From: Sphingomonadaceae bacterium
GTDB lineage: Bacteria; Pseudomonadota; Alphaproteobacteria; Sphingomonadales; Sphingomonadaceae
Direction of reading: 5' to 3'
Assembly (NCBI GenBank): GCA_013821585.1
Contig: JACDGO010000052.1
Span: 1-9,489, forward strand
Length of the DNA stretch: 9,489 nucleotides
Made by a program: the position numbers and the translations under genes
Notes under the pieces: model-generated
Databases searched by the model: none
What the model was told of the DNA's origin: nothing
Seen by the model: only the letters and a program-made list of their open reading frames with translations
Shown here: piece by piece, positions 1 to 6,708 of the stretch
How positions within the stretch are numbered: the stretch's first letter is position 1
Layout of the letters: each line of letters begins with the position of its first letter

Positions 1-160
1 CTTCGGCTCCGATCAACGGCAGCGGGAATTCGCGATCCGCCAACAGGACGTGGAGTTTGGCGGCTAACAGATCATCCCAGATTTCCCGCCGGACAAGCCG
101 ATCGACGACCTTGGCTTCAATCTGACGAATTCGTTCGCTGTCCGTCGCAAATCCACGCCG
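1..160 (-). pseudogene. Coding fragment of unknown protein, no start codon, runs off the left edge
   Basis: Reading the minus strand from 160 down to the edge gives an open frame with protein-like composition (for example DSERIRQIEAKVVDRLVRRE, then WDDLLAAKLHVLLADREFPL). It is rich in Ile, Glu, Arg and Leu and looks helical. The codon just before it is TAA (161-163), another in-frame TAA lies slightly upstream, and no ATG, GTG or TTG opens the frame near its beginning. It therefore looks like a gene that lost its 5' end or is frameshifted. The frame differs from that of the short reading frame at 220-291, so a single intact gene starting there is not possible. I do not recognise the family. 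It could be the C-terminal part of a larger gene cut by an insertion or deletion beside the transfer module, or a real gene with a sequencing frameshift. Confidence 0.4.
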
Positions 161-219
161 TTATTGCCATTAGCAGGAAGCTTGAGCAGGCTGCCCCGTT
201 GGCGAGCAGCGCGGGATAT

Positions 220-291
220 TCACTGACCGGGGTGCGCGGCCTTCCAGTCCATCAGCATCGCCAACTGCGGATCGTTGAGCGTAGCGTTCAT
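220..291 (-). CDS. 23-residue reading frame coupled to the traA stop codon
   Basis: The ATG overlaps the traA stop codon as ATGA, and a strong Shine-Dalgarno sequence (GGAGG) sits 9 nt upstream inside the end of traA. That is the classic arrangement for translational coupling. The product, MNATLNDPQLAMLMDWKAAH followed by PGQ, is only 23 residues and ends at TGA (220-222). It could be a genuine leader-size peptide. It could equally be the intact beginning of a former traA-operon gene cut short by a nonsense mutation or frameshift, since protein-like sequence resumes in a different frame about 60 nt further on. The initiation signals are good; whether the product matters is unknown. Confidence 0.4.
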   Translation of the reverse strand: MNATLNDPQLAMLMDWKAAHPGQ

Positions 292-2813
292 CGACCTGGC
301 CCTCCACGGTCGCGATCCTTAGTACGGTCACGATTCCGCTCATCATCCTTTCGCGTCTTCAGCCCCAGCTCGGCCATGCGCGCGCGCAGGCGGATCGCTG
401 CGGCATTGCTGCCGCGATGCTGCCCCGGCTCCTTGTTGGTCGCGCGCTCAGCGTCGGGCGCTGCTGACGGCTCACGCCCCAGCGCCTTGTCGAGACGACC
501 CCGCAAGGCCGCAAGCCGGTCAGGCTCTGGAAACAACCCCTGCGCCTTGGCGACCATATCGCGGGCAACTTCGCCAAACCGGAACTCGCGCCGCTCGGCG
601 AACGTGCGCGCTGCCTGCTCGGGCCGCGGATAGTCGCTCGCCATATCCTTCGCCCGCTCGCGCGAAAGGGTGCGGACAAGCCTGCTCTGATCCGCAAAAT
701 CATCGCGCCCGAAATGTAGCTGCACGCCATCACGGTGCCGTGTGAGGCCAACATAGGTCGAATGCCGATCCATCCCCGGGGTTGCCAGCACATGTGCCTG
801 ATCGACCGTTACACCCTGCGATTTGTGGAACGTCGCGGCATAGCCGTGATCGACATGAGCATAGTCTTTGAGGTCGAACGAAACGCTGCGTCCATCGTCG
901 GTGCGCACATCCATGTGTTCGGGCGACACGCTCTCCACCGTTCCCAGCGTGCCGTTCTTCACGCCCAGGCCGCGCTCGTTGCGCAGGAACATCAGCCGGT
1001 CGCCGATCGCAAACTCACGGCCACCGCGCTCGGCCTTGATCGCCACGTCGGTGCCGAGCTCTCCGCGGGAACGAAGCTTCTCGCGAGCCTCGACGTTCAG
1101 GTCGCGCACCTCGGCATTGGTATGGGTTAGGATGATCCGGCTCTTACCCGGATCATGCGCGCGGCCGCGATTCCAACCCCCAATGAGCTCGGCCCGCGCT
1201 GCCTCGCGCGTGTCAGCGACGTGGACCATGCCTTTTCCATCATAGGCATGAATGGCCTCGCCCGTCCGCCCTGTTGCGAGCGCCCGCGTCGCCCCGCGCT
1301 GCCAGTCCTCACGCTGGCGGCGGATCTCGGTGATCTCGACCGCGCCGTGGGCTTCGGCCAGCGAGCGGAACGCCGCGCCCGCCTCGATCGCCTGCAGCTG
1401 CTCAGGATCGCCAACGAGCACGACCTTCGCGCCAGCGTCACGTGCCGCCGATAGTACCCGCTCCATCTGACGCGTGCCGGTCAGGCCGGCCTCGTCGATC
1501 ACAAGCACGTCGCGCTCGCTCAGCAGGTCGCGTCCCTGGTTCCACTGATATTCGAGACTCGCAATCGTCCGCGATGCAATCCCCGAGCCCGCTTCGAGAT
1601 TTTCAGCAGCGATGCCAGAGAGGGATGCACCGCGTACAGTGTAGCCCTCGCGCTCCCACGCATCGCGCGCGACGCCAAGCATCGCTGACTTCCCACTCCC
1701 GGCGTAGCCGACCACCGATGCCAGGTCGCGCGCAGCCGTCACATGTTCGAACGCATCGCGTTGCTCGCCCGACAGGTTGAGGCCGCTCCCCGCCGCCGAT
1801 TCCAGCGCAGCATCGCAGTGCCGGCCTGCGACGGCGTGGCGCTCTCTCGTCGCCAGCATCGACGCCGACAGGCCCAGCCGCTCTTCGACCGCGATCATGT
1901 CACGGCTCGTGAACCGTTCCTGATCCTTCCCATCCCTCCCCAGCGCGACCAGCTCAGGCGATCCACGCAGCGAGGCCAGGACGCGATCGAACTGATCCTT
2001 GCCATCGCTGTGCCGGAACGCGAATTGGGCAAGATCGCGGATCGTAAACGTCGCTTGCGAATGCGTAATCGCGTTCAGCGCAATCGCAGGCTCCGCAATG
2101 ATCTTCGCGCCATTCTCGCGTGCGATCCGCCTATGATCGTCGGCACGCTCGGCATCCTCGCCCGCACCCGCACGCCTGGATCCTGCCGCGCCGATCTTGT
2201 GTTGCGGCTCGAGCGGGATGCCCTGCGCTTCCAAGGTACGGTGATCGATACGAGCCTCAAGACCAAGCTCAGCCATGCGGACATTGACGTGGGTACCCCA
2301 TGCCTCGCGCCATTCTTTCAGAAGCGCCGTACTGTTCCAGTCCCGAACCTTCTGACCAAAGCCATCGGGACCGACTTCCCTCATCGACAACATGACATGG
2401 GCATGGGGCTTGGGACTGCCATCCTCGCCCTTGTCCCAATGGACATTCAAGTCGGCGATCATGCCTCTCGCCACAAACTCGCGCGCGACAAAATCGCGTG
2501 CCAGCGCGATGCCGCCGTGCTGGGTCATCTCGCGGGGAATGGCGAACTCGACATCGCGCGCGAGCTGCGCGTCCTTCCTGACCTCGCCCGCCTCGACGGC
2601 ATTCCACAGCGTTGCACGGTCTGCGAGACGTTCCGGCGCACCGTCCGGCAGCATCACCTCGGAGTGAACGACGCCAGCCTTGTTGGTGAAGTCATGGTCA
2701 CGGCCAAGGCGTTCGTCGGTGAGGCATTCAGCCGCGCGGTAGGCAGCCGATGCAACCGCGCTCGAGCCATTGGCGCGGGAAACGACACTGGCGGAGAAAT
2801 GGTAGATCGCCAT
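288..2813 (-). CDS. traA: TraA: MOBQ relaxase fused to a superfamily 1 DNA helicase
   Basis: TraA would nick the transferred strand at oriT, stay bound to its 5' end, and unwind the plasmid or element for transfer. The N-terminus MAIYHFSA resembles RSF1010 MobA and puts a tyrosine at residue 25, the catalytic tyrosine position in that family. The metal-binding histidine motif follows (H125, then PHAHV with H137 and H139), then the conserved RIDHRTLEAQGI stretch near 188-199. The helicase half shows Walker A GYAGSGKS (369-376), Walker B VLVIDEAG (436-443), VVLVGDPEQLQAI (464-476), TFHKSQGVTVD (661-671) and VGLTRHRDGVQ (688-698). The tail is charged. At 841 residues it is shorter than Ti-plasmid TraA (about 1,100), mostly at the C-terminus. 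It diverges from traC across the probable oriT. The start is chosen by the MAIYHF family consensus; its Shine-Dalgarno sequence is weak. Confidence 0.96.
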   Translation of the reverse strand: MAIYHFSASVVSRANGSSAVASAAYRAAECLTDERLGRDHDFTNKAGVVHSEVMLPDGAPERLADRATLWNAVEAGEVRKDAQLARDVEFAIPREMTQHGGIALARDFVAREFVARGMIADLNVHWDKGEDGSPKPHAHVMLSMREVGPDGFGQKVRDWNSTALLKEWREAWGTHVNVRMAELGLEARIDHRTLEAQGIPLEPQHKIGAAGSRRAGAGEDAERADDHRRIARENGAKIIAEPAIALNAITHSQATFTIRDLAQFAFRHSDGKDQFDRVLASLRGSPELVALGRDGKDQERFTSRDMIAVEERLGLSASMLATRERHAVAGRHCDAALESAAGSGLNLSGEQRDAFEHVTAARDLASVVGYAGSGKSAMLGVARDAWEREGYTVRGASLSGIAAENLEAGSGIASRTIASLEYQWNQGRDLLSERDVLVIDEAGLTGTRQMERVLSAARDAGAKVVLVGDPEQLQAIEAGAAFRSLAEAHGAVEITEIRRQREDWQRGATRALATGRTGEAIHAYDGKGMVHVADTREAARAELIGGWNRGRAHDPGKSRIILTHTNAEVRDLNVEAREKLRSRGELGTDVAIKAERGGREFAIGDRLMFLRNERGLGVKNGTLGTVESVSPEHMDVRTDDGRSVSFDLKDYAHVDHGYAATFHKSQGVTVDQAHVLATPGMDRHSTYVGLTRHRDGVQLHFGRDDFADQSRLVRTLSRERAKDMASDYPRPEQAARTFAERREFRFGEVARDMVAKAQGLFPEPDRLAALRGRLDKALGREPSAAPDAERATNKEPGQHRGSNAAAIRLRARMAELGLKTRKDDERNRDRTKDRDRGGPGR

Positions 2814-2841
2814 GACGACAGCAATCTTTCACTTACACGCG

Positions 2842-2868
2842 ACGTTGGCAACAACGTATAAGCGCGCC
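2842..2868 (+). other. oriT: Candidate oriT core: hairpin plus nic-like sequence
   Basis: A perfect inverted repeat, ACGTTG (2842-2847), GCAA loop, CAACGT (2852-2857), is followed at once by A and TAAGCGCGCC (2859-2868). RSF1010 and Ti-type origins have the same order: an inverted repeat and then GTAAATGCG/CCCT or TAAGTGCGCCC. Aligning GTATAAGCG with GTAAATGCG puts the predicted nick after G2864 on the plus strand. The site lies between divergent traA and traC, which is where the Ti plasmid keeps oriT. Hairpin, motif and position are visible in the sequence; function and nick position are inferred. Confidence 0.65.
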
Positions 2869-2926
2869 ATTACCGATACTCTGCGAGACCGGAAATGGAC
2901 TGAATGCGCGTCGGCCAGTGATGTCG

Positions 2927-2955
2927 TTGTAGTGCTGCAAACTGAGCGATATGCC
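2927..2955 (+). promoter_or_regulatory. Weak possible promoter for traC-traD-traG
   Basis: TTGTAG (2927-2932) and TATGCC (2950-2955) are 17 bp apart and point towards traC, ending 34 nt before its start. The -35 box resembles the sigma-70 consensus, but the -10 box matches only in its first three bases. It is the best pair I found in the gap on this strand, and the call is tentative. Confidence 0.25.
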
Positions 2956-2989
2956 GTAACGGTCAAGCGCTATAGAGGAAGGAACCGCT

Positions 2990-3295
2990 ATGCGAAGAGT
3001 CCGCGACTATGATGCAGAGCTAAAAGCGCTCGCTGCCAAAGCACGAGCACTCAAGGCCCGCAAGGTCGAGCAGCTGGGCGCGCTAGTAGCGGCAACCGGT
3101 GCAGACGCGCTCGACACAAAAACGCTGGCGGGCGTACTCCTGGCCGCGGTTGCGTCGAAAGACGCCGGCACAAGGGAGGCGTGGGCAGCGACAGGCGCCG
3201 CGTTCTTTCAACGGCGCGCACGTAAAGCTGAGGGAAGCGCTGGAGGCGGCCGACCGCGCGCTCGTGAAAATACAGGCAGCGACAAGACGCGCTGA
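2990..3295 (+). CDS. traC: TraC-like small conjugal transfer protein
   Basis: This 101-residue soluble protein is the first gene of the plus-strand transfer operon. It has the shape of the small sphingomonad TraC/TraD proteins found just before traG: an N-terminus MRRVRDYDAELKALAAKARA, a lysine- and arginine-rich helix (about 11-30), a central GALVAATGADALDTKTLAGVL segment (31-51), a GAAFFQRRARK segment (68-78), and a basic, glycine-rich disordered tail. Its exact job is not established; in related systems the traC and traD products are accessory to DNA processing at oriT. The start is well supported by GGAAGG (2977-2982), 7 nt before the ATG. The gene stops 37 nt before traD. Naming is inconsistent in sphingomonads, where similar proteins are called TraC or TraD. 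Confidence 0.8.
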   Translation: MRRVRDYDAELKALAAKARALKARKVEQLGALVAATGADALDTKTLAGVLLAAVASKDAGTREAWAATGAAFFQRRARKAEGSAGGGRPRARENTGSDKTR

Positions 3296-3332
3296 ATCGG
3301 GACAGCGCTGGTTCGATAAAAGGGACTGGGTC

Positions 3333-3572
3333 ATGGCGCGACGGGCACGAACACGCCACCTCATCGAGCTCGGCGGCCTCGTCCAGAAATCGGGACTGGT
3401 CGAACTCGCCGATGACGACCGCGCCACGCTCTATGGCGCGATGCTCGATCTTGCGGGTCGTGCCGCTGATGCTGAGGGCGCAGCGACGCTGGCGTTGTGG
3501 AAGCGCCGGGGTAAACGGGCTTTCGGCGCGGAAGCTGAAGCTTCGACAGATGCTGCCGCCGTGAAAGACTGA
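3333..3572 (+). CDS. traD: TraD-like small conjugal transfer protein
   Basis: The protein has 79 residues. The family signature is RARTRHLIELGGLVQKSGLV (residues 4-23), followed by a DDRATLYGAMLDLA helix (28-41), an LWKRRGKRAF block (55-64) and an acidic tail. It matches the small TraD proteins encoded between traC and traG in Ti-like and sphingomonad transfer regions and is assumed to help the relaxosome. The ATG at 3333 is preferred because AAGGGA lies 7 nt upstream and the family signature begins right after it. The same frame stays open upstream through the end of traC, and a GTG at 3272 could add about 20 residues, but it lacks a well-spaced Shine-Dalgarno sequence. The stop is 6 nt before the traG start, so the two are probably co-translated. 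Confidence 0.8.
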   Translation: MARRARTRHLIELGGLVQKSGLVELADDDRATLYGAMLDLAGRAADAEGAATLALWKRRGKRAFGAEAEASTDAAAVKD

Positions 3573-3578
3573 CCGGTC

Positions 3579-5093
3579 ATGGAGACTCTGCGCGGTGTTC
3601 TTCTCCTTGCCTTTGCCGGACTGCTGATCGTCCTGTGGATGGTGTCGTCCTCCCACGGGATATTCTGGCTGATCCTGATTGGCGGCATCGCGCTGTGGCT
3701 GGGTGCGATCTTTCTCAAGGTCGTCTTACGCCCCGACGATACCACACTCGGCTCGGCGCGGTTCGGATCACGCGCCGACGTCAATGCGCTGGCGACAAAC
3801 GGCGGCGATCTACTGATCGGGCGCGCGCGCGGTGGACGGTTGCTCCGCTATGACGGGCCTGCCCATCTCCTGACCATCGCCCCGACGCGCTCCGGCAAGG
3901 GCGTCGGCACGATCATTCCTAATCTCTTGACCGCCGATCGCTCGATCGTCTGTATCGACCCCAAGGGCGAGAACGCCCGTGTGACCATGCGGGCACGCGA
4001 AGCCTTCGGCCCGGTTCACTGCCTCGATCCGTTCGGCATCTCCGGGCGGCCAACAGCGCGCTACAATCCGCTCGACCGGCTCGAGGCCGACAGCGTCGAT
4101 CTGGCAGAAGACGCGATGACGCTCGCCGATGCGCTGGTGTTCGACGAGAACGAGGTCGAAGCGCATTGGAACGAGGAAGCCAGGGCGCTGATTTCAGGCA
4201 TCATCCTCTACGTCTGCTGCCATGATGAACCTGCGCACCGCACTCTCACCAGCGTTCGGGACTATCTGACCCTTGCGCCCGACGACTTCACCGCACTGCT
4301 GGCGGTGATGCAGGCCAGCGACGGCGCTGGCGGATTGATTGCGCGCGCGGCAAATCGACAGCTGAGCAAATCGCACCGCGAAGCGGCAGGCGTGCTTTCG
4401 GCAGCACAGCGGCACACCCATTTTCTCGACAGTCCGCGCATCGCGCAAGTGGTGGGAGGGTCCGACTTCAGCTTCGCCGATCTGAAGGACGATGTAGCGA
4501 CGGTGTTCCTGATCCTGCCGCCCGACCGGCTCGACACTTACTCGCGCTGGCTGCGCCTGCTCGTGGCGCAGGCCATCAATGAACTGGCGCGGTCGTCCGT
4601 CAAACCCTCACGCCCGGTGCTGTTCCTGCTCGATGAGTTTGCAGCGCTGGGCCGGCTCCAACCCGTTGAGCGCGCAATGGGCCTGATGGCGGGCTACGGT
4701 CTGCAGCTCTGGCCGATCCTGCAAGATATTCATCAATTGCGCAGCATCTACGGAACAGCCTCGGGCACGTTCCTTTCGAACGCCGGTGTCGTCCAGGCAT
4801 TCGGGGTCAACGACTTTGACACCGCCGACATGCTTTCGAAGACTCTGGGACGCGAGACCATCGCCTACGAGACGGATGCGCAGAGCGAGAAGGATGTGAC
4901 GCTCAAGGACCGTGGCCGCACCCTCAGCAAAACCCGGCATTTCGCCGCTCGCAACCTCATGGACCCGAACGAGATCATGAAACTCAAACCCGAGACGCTG
5001 CTGCTCATGCGCGTCGGCGAGAACCCGCTCATCGTCAGGAAACTGCGCTACTTCGCCGACAAGGAATTTGCGGGCATGTTCGACAACGGCTGA
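3579..5093 (+). CDS. traG: TraG: type IV coupling protein (VirD4 family ATPase)
   Basis: TraG is the inner-membrane ATPase that links the relaxosome to the type IV secretion channel and drives DNA export. Two hydrophobic segments near the N-terminus (about 6-23 and 28-50) would anchor it, leaving the rest in the cytoplasm. The nucleotide site is clear: Walker A APTRSGKG (101-108), then IDPKGEN (126-132), and Walker B VLFLLDEFAALG (347-358). The end, RVGENPLIVRKLRYF (478-492), is typical of the family. At 504 residues it is shorter than Ti-plasmid TraG (about 650), lacking most of the usual C-terminal extension, which can influence substrate choice. It is the third gene of the traC-traD-traG operon. 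No trb genes follow it here; the next gene encodes a Fic protein. Confidence 0.95.
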   Translation: METLRGVLLLAFAGLLIVLWMVSSSHGIFWLILIGGIALWLGAIFLKVVLRPDDTTLGSARFGSRADVNALATNGGDLLIGRARGGRLLRYDGPAHLLTIAPTRSGKGVGTIIPNLLTADRSIVCIDPKGENARVTMRAREAFGPVHCLDPFGISGRPTARYNPLDRLEADSVDLAEDAMTLADALVFDENEVEAHWNEEARALISGIILYVCCHDEPAHRTLTSVRDYLTLAPDDFTALLAVMQASDGAGGLIARAANRQLSKSHREAAGVLSAAQRHTHFLDSPRIAQVVGGSDFSFADLKDDVATVFLILPPDRLDTYSRWLRLLVAQAINELARSSVKPSRPVLFLLDEFAALGRLQPVERAMGLMAGYGLQLWPILQDIHQLRSIYGTASGTFLSNAGVVQAFGVNDFDTADMLSKTLGRETIAYETDAQSEKDVTLKDRGRTLSKTRHFAARNLMDPNEIMKLKPETLLLMRVGENPLIVRKLRYFADKEFAGMFDNG

Positions 5094-5116
5094 TGCCAGC
5101 TGCCTAAGCCGCAAAT

Positions 5117-5175
5117 GTCGATGCCATCGACTTATCGGTTGAATATGTCGATGATTTGACTAGATATCGACATAT
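5117..5175 (+). promoter_or_regulatory. Four-half-site operator-like array before the Fic gene
   Basis: There are two inverted repeats built on the same half-site. The first is GTCGATG-C-CATCGAC (5117-5131). The second has perfect 10-bp arms, ATATGTCGAT (5143-5152) and ATCGACATAT (5166-5175), with a 13-bp gap. The two GTCGAT copies are exactly 30 bp apart and the two ATCGAC copies exactly 40 bp apart, about three and four helical turns. The right arm covers the Fic start codon. A protein bound here would block transcription or translation start of the Fic gene. The winged helix at the end of the Fic protein is the nearest candidate binder; that link is inferred. Confidence 0.6.
5139..5167 (+). 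promoter_or_regulatory. Possible Fic promoter, perhaps giving a leaderless mRNA
   Basis: TTGAAT (5139-5144) and AGATAT (5162-5167) are 17 bp apart, and the ATG follows 6 nt after the second box. There is no Shine-Dalgarno sequence before that ATG. A transcript starting near the ATG itself would be leaderless, which fits both facts. The -10 box is a poor match, so this is tentative. Confidence 0.3.
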
Positions 5176-6259
5176 GAAGTTCGACGCCGCCCGTCCCTAT
5201 AACGATCTGCCGACGCTTCCGCCAGCGCCTGCGCTGGAATCGCGTGCCGTGCTGAAGGCCTGCATTGGCGCGCGCGCCGCGCTCGCCGAACTGAAAGCGC
5301 TGGGCGATCTGATCCCCGATCAAGCCATCCTCATCAACAGCATCCCGCTGCTCGAAGCGCGGGCCAGTTCGGAAATCGAAAACATCGTCACGACCGGCGA
5401 TCAGCTGTTCCGGTTCGCAGGCACGCCGTCCGATGCGGGAGCCGATGCCGCAACCAAGGAAACGCTGCGCTACCGCACCGCCCTTGCTGACGGATATCGG
5501 AGTCTGTCGGAGCGCCCCTTGTCCACACGGACGGCGGTGGACATCTGCCGAACGATCAAGGGCGGCGAAATCGACGTCCGCACGACGCCGGGAACGGCGC
5601 TCGCCAACGACCGGACTGGTAAGATAATCTACACGCCGCCCGAAGGTGAAAGTCTGATCCGCGATCTGCTCGGCAACTGGGAAACCTATATCCACGCGAC
5701 CGACGACGTCGATCCGCTCGTCCGGCTGGCGGTGCAGCATTACCAGTTCGAGGCGGTCCATCCGTTTACCGATGGCAATGGTCGCACGGGGCGCGTCATC
5801 AACCTGCTGTTCCTGGTCGAACAGGGGTTGCTCGATATCCCGGTGCTGTATCTGAGCCGAGCCATCATCCGCCGCAAAAACGATTATTACCGCTTGCTGC
5901 TCGGGGTTACGGTCAAAGCCGACTGGGAACCGTGGCTCCTCTTCCTGATCGATGCGGTCGGCGAAACCGCTCGCTGGACGAGCGCGAGGATCAGAGCCAT
6001 TCGGCTCCTGCTCGATCGAACGGCGGCGGCGATGCGCAAGAGCGCGCCGCGCATTTATAGCCGCGAGCTCGCCGAACTGGTGTTCGCGCAACCTTATTGC
6101 CGGATCAGCAATCTGGTCGAGGCTGGTATCGCGCAGCGGCAATCGGCATCCACATATCTGAAGACGCTGGTGTCGATCGGACTGCTTGAAGAACGCAAGG
6201 CCGGTCGCGAGCGCCTGTTCGTGAACCCGGCACTGCTCGCGCTGTTGATGCGCGACTGA
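5174..6259 (+). CDS. Fic-family AMP-transferase with N-terminal inhibitory motif and C-terminal winged helix
   Basis: Fic enzymes transfer AMP from ATP to a hydroxyl group of a target protein. The full active-site motif HPFTDGNGRTGR is at 196-207, with the catalytic histidine at H196. A class II inhibitory motif, SSEIEN (65-70; Ser-x3-Glu-Asn), lies ahead of it within a Fic_N-type region, so the enzyme should be held inactive by its own helix and needs no separate antitoxin. Residues about 293-361 form a winged helix: ISNLVEAG, then a QRQSASTYLKTL helix and a wing around KAGRERLFVN. The ATG at 5174 (361 residues) is preferred; a TTG at 5156 would add six residues but lies in the operator spacer. 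There is 80 bp between traG and this gene. Targets cannot be read from the sequence; a regulatory or toxin-like role is plausible. Confidence 0.92.
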   Translation: MKFDAARPYNDLPTLPPAPALESRAVLKACIGARAALAELKALGDLIPDQAILINSIPLLEARASSEIENIVTTGDQLFRFAGTPSDAGADAATKETLRYRTALADGYRSLSERPLSTRTAVDICRTIKGGEIDVRTTPGTALANDRTGKIIYTPPEGESLIRDLLGNWETYIHATDDVDPLVRLAVQHYQFEAVHPFTDGNGRTGRVINLLFLVEQGLLDIPVLYLSRAIIRRKNDYYRLLLGVTVKADWEPWLLFLIDAVGETARWTSARIRAIRLLLDRTAAAMRKSAPRIYSRELAELVFAQPYCRISNLVEAGIAQRQSASTYLKTLVSIGLLEERKAGRERLFVNPALLALLMRD

Positions 6260-6306
6260 GGTCGCAGCACGGGATAACGCTTGATCGGCGATGTGCTAGG
6301 ACGAAC

Positions 6307-6334
6307 CGGCCCGACCTCTTGCGAGGCCGGGCCG
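6307..6334. terminator. GC-rich hairpin between convergent Fic and DUF736 genes
   Basis: The arms CGGCCCGACCTC (6307-6318) and GAGGCCGGGCCG (6323-6334) pair with a TTGC loop and a single mismatch (A-C on the plus strand, which becomes a G-U wobble on the minus strand). It sits 47 nt after the Fic stop and 5 nt beyond the DUF736 stop, which fits a two-way terminator. Neither side has a clear T-tract, so termination could be weak or the hairpin may instead protect mRNA ends. Confidence 0.6.
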
Positions 6335-6339
6335 AATTC

Positions 6340-6660
6340 TCAGTCAGCCGCGTTCCAGATGATCGCGAAGCGATTGTCATCGTTCCCCGGTGCACGGCCG
6401 AGGTTGGCGTAGAGCCTGCGCGGTCCGAACTCGGGTGCGGCCAGGCTCAGCGAGACATAGTCGCGACCGGTCGTCTCCGAGCGGCGGTTCCACGCAGCAC
6501 CGATCTCGACGCTGCCTGCAACGACGCGGTAATCGGGCTGAACGTCGTTGGCTTTCTGGGTGTTGGGGACGATCTCGATGTCGGCCTTGATGGTGAGGGT
6601 ATTGAGCAGGCCCTTGAACGAGCCGGTGTCGGTCCTGGTGACATATCCGATGGCAGCCAT
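6340..6660 (-). CDS. DUF736 family protein
   Basis: This 106-residue soluble protein matches DUF736: MAAIGYVTRTDTGSFKGLLN at the start, a strand region around TIKADIEIV, then DYRVVAGSVEIGAAW (about 44-58), GRDYVSLSLAAPEF and the closing RFAIIWNAAD. DUF736 proteins are frequent on alphaproteobacterial plasmids and integrative elements near conjugation genes, but their function is unknown. The start is set by the family N-terminus and by AAGGAAAG about 8 nt upstream; an ATG 69 nt further upstream would add a basic, non-conserved extension and is rejected. It converges with the Fic gene across a hairpin. It follows the MNT-HEPN gene on the same strand after a 291-bp gap containing an unusual branched inverted-repeat element, so its expression is probably controlled separately. 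Confidence 0.92.
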   Translation of the reverse strand: MAAIGYVTRTDTGSFKGLLNTLTIKADIEIVPNTQKANDVQPDYRVVAGSVEIGAAWNRRSETTGRDYVSLSLAAPEFGPRRLYANLGRAPGNDDNRFAIIWNAAD

Positions 6661-6684
6661 GTCCTTGTCTTTCCTTGTTCGTGA

Positions 6685-6701
6685 CCGGGACCTGTTCCCG
6701 G
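6685..6701 (-). promoter_or_regulatory. Short hairpin in the DUF736 leader
   Basis: CCGGGA (6685-6690) and TCCCGG (6696-6701) form a 6-bp stem with a 5-nt loop, 24 nt upstream of the DUF736 start codon and close to its ribosome binding site. It may be part of leader-based control together with the larger element beyond it. It may also be incidental in GC-rich DNA. Confidence 0.3.
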
Positions 6702-6708
6702 CGACGCC

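Noticed and set aside
1743..2861. Plus-strand open frame of 372 codons opposite traA
   Set aside because: It lies antisense to the relaxase and helicase domains, which carry full motif sets. Its sequence has no recognisable domain and is what GC-rich codon bias produces on the opposite strand.
2812..3012. Plus-strand 66-codon frame covering the probable oriT
   Set aside because: It overlaps the start of traA and the ribosome site of traC, has no ribosome site of its own, and runs through the hairpin and nic-like site; a non-coding origin explains the region better.
5087..5111. CGGCT/AGCCG hairpin at the traG stop as a terminator
   Set aside because: The stem is only 5 bp with a 15-nt loop and no following T-tract.
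5132..6142. Minus-strand open frame of 336 codons opposite the Fic gene
   Set aside because: It is antisense to a protein with an intact Fic motif, is arginine- and aspartate-rich, and shows no family features; it also begins inside the operator array.
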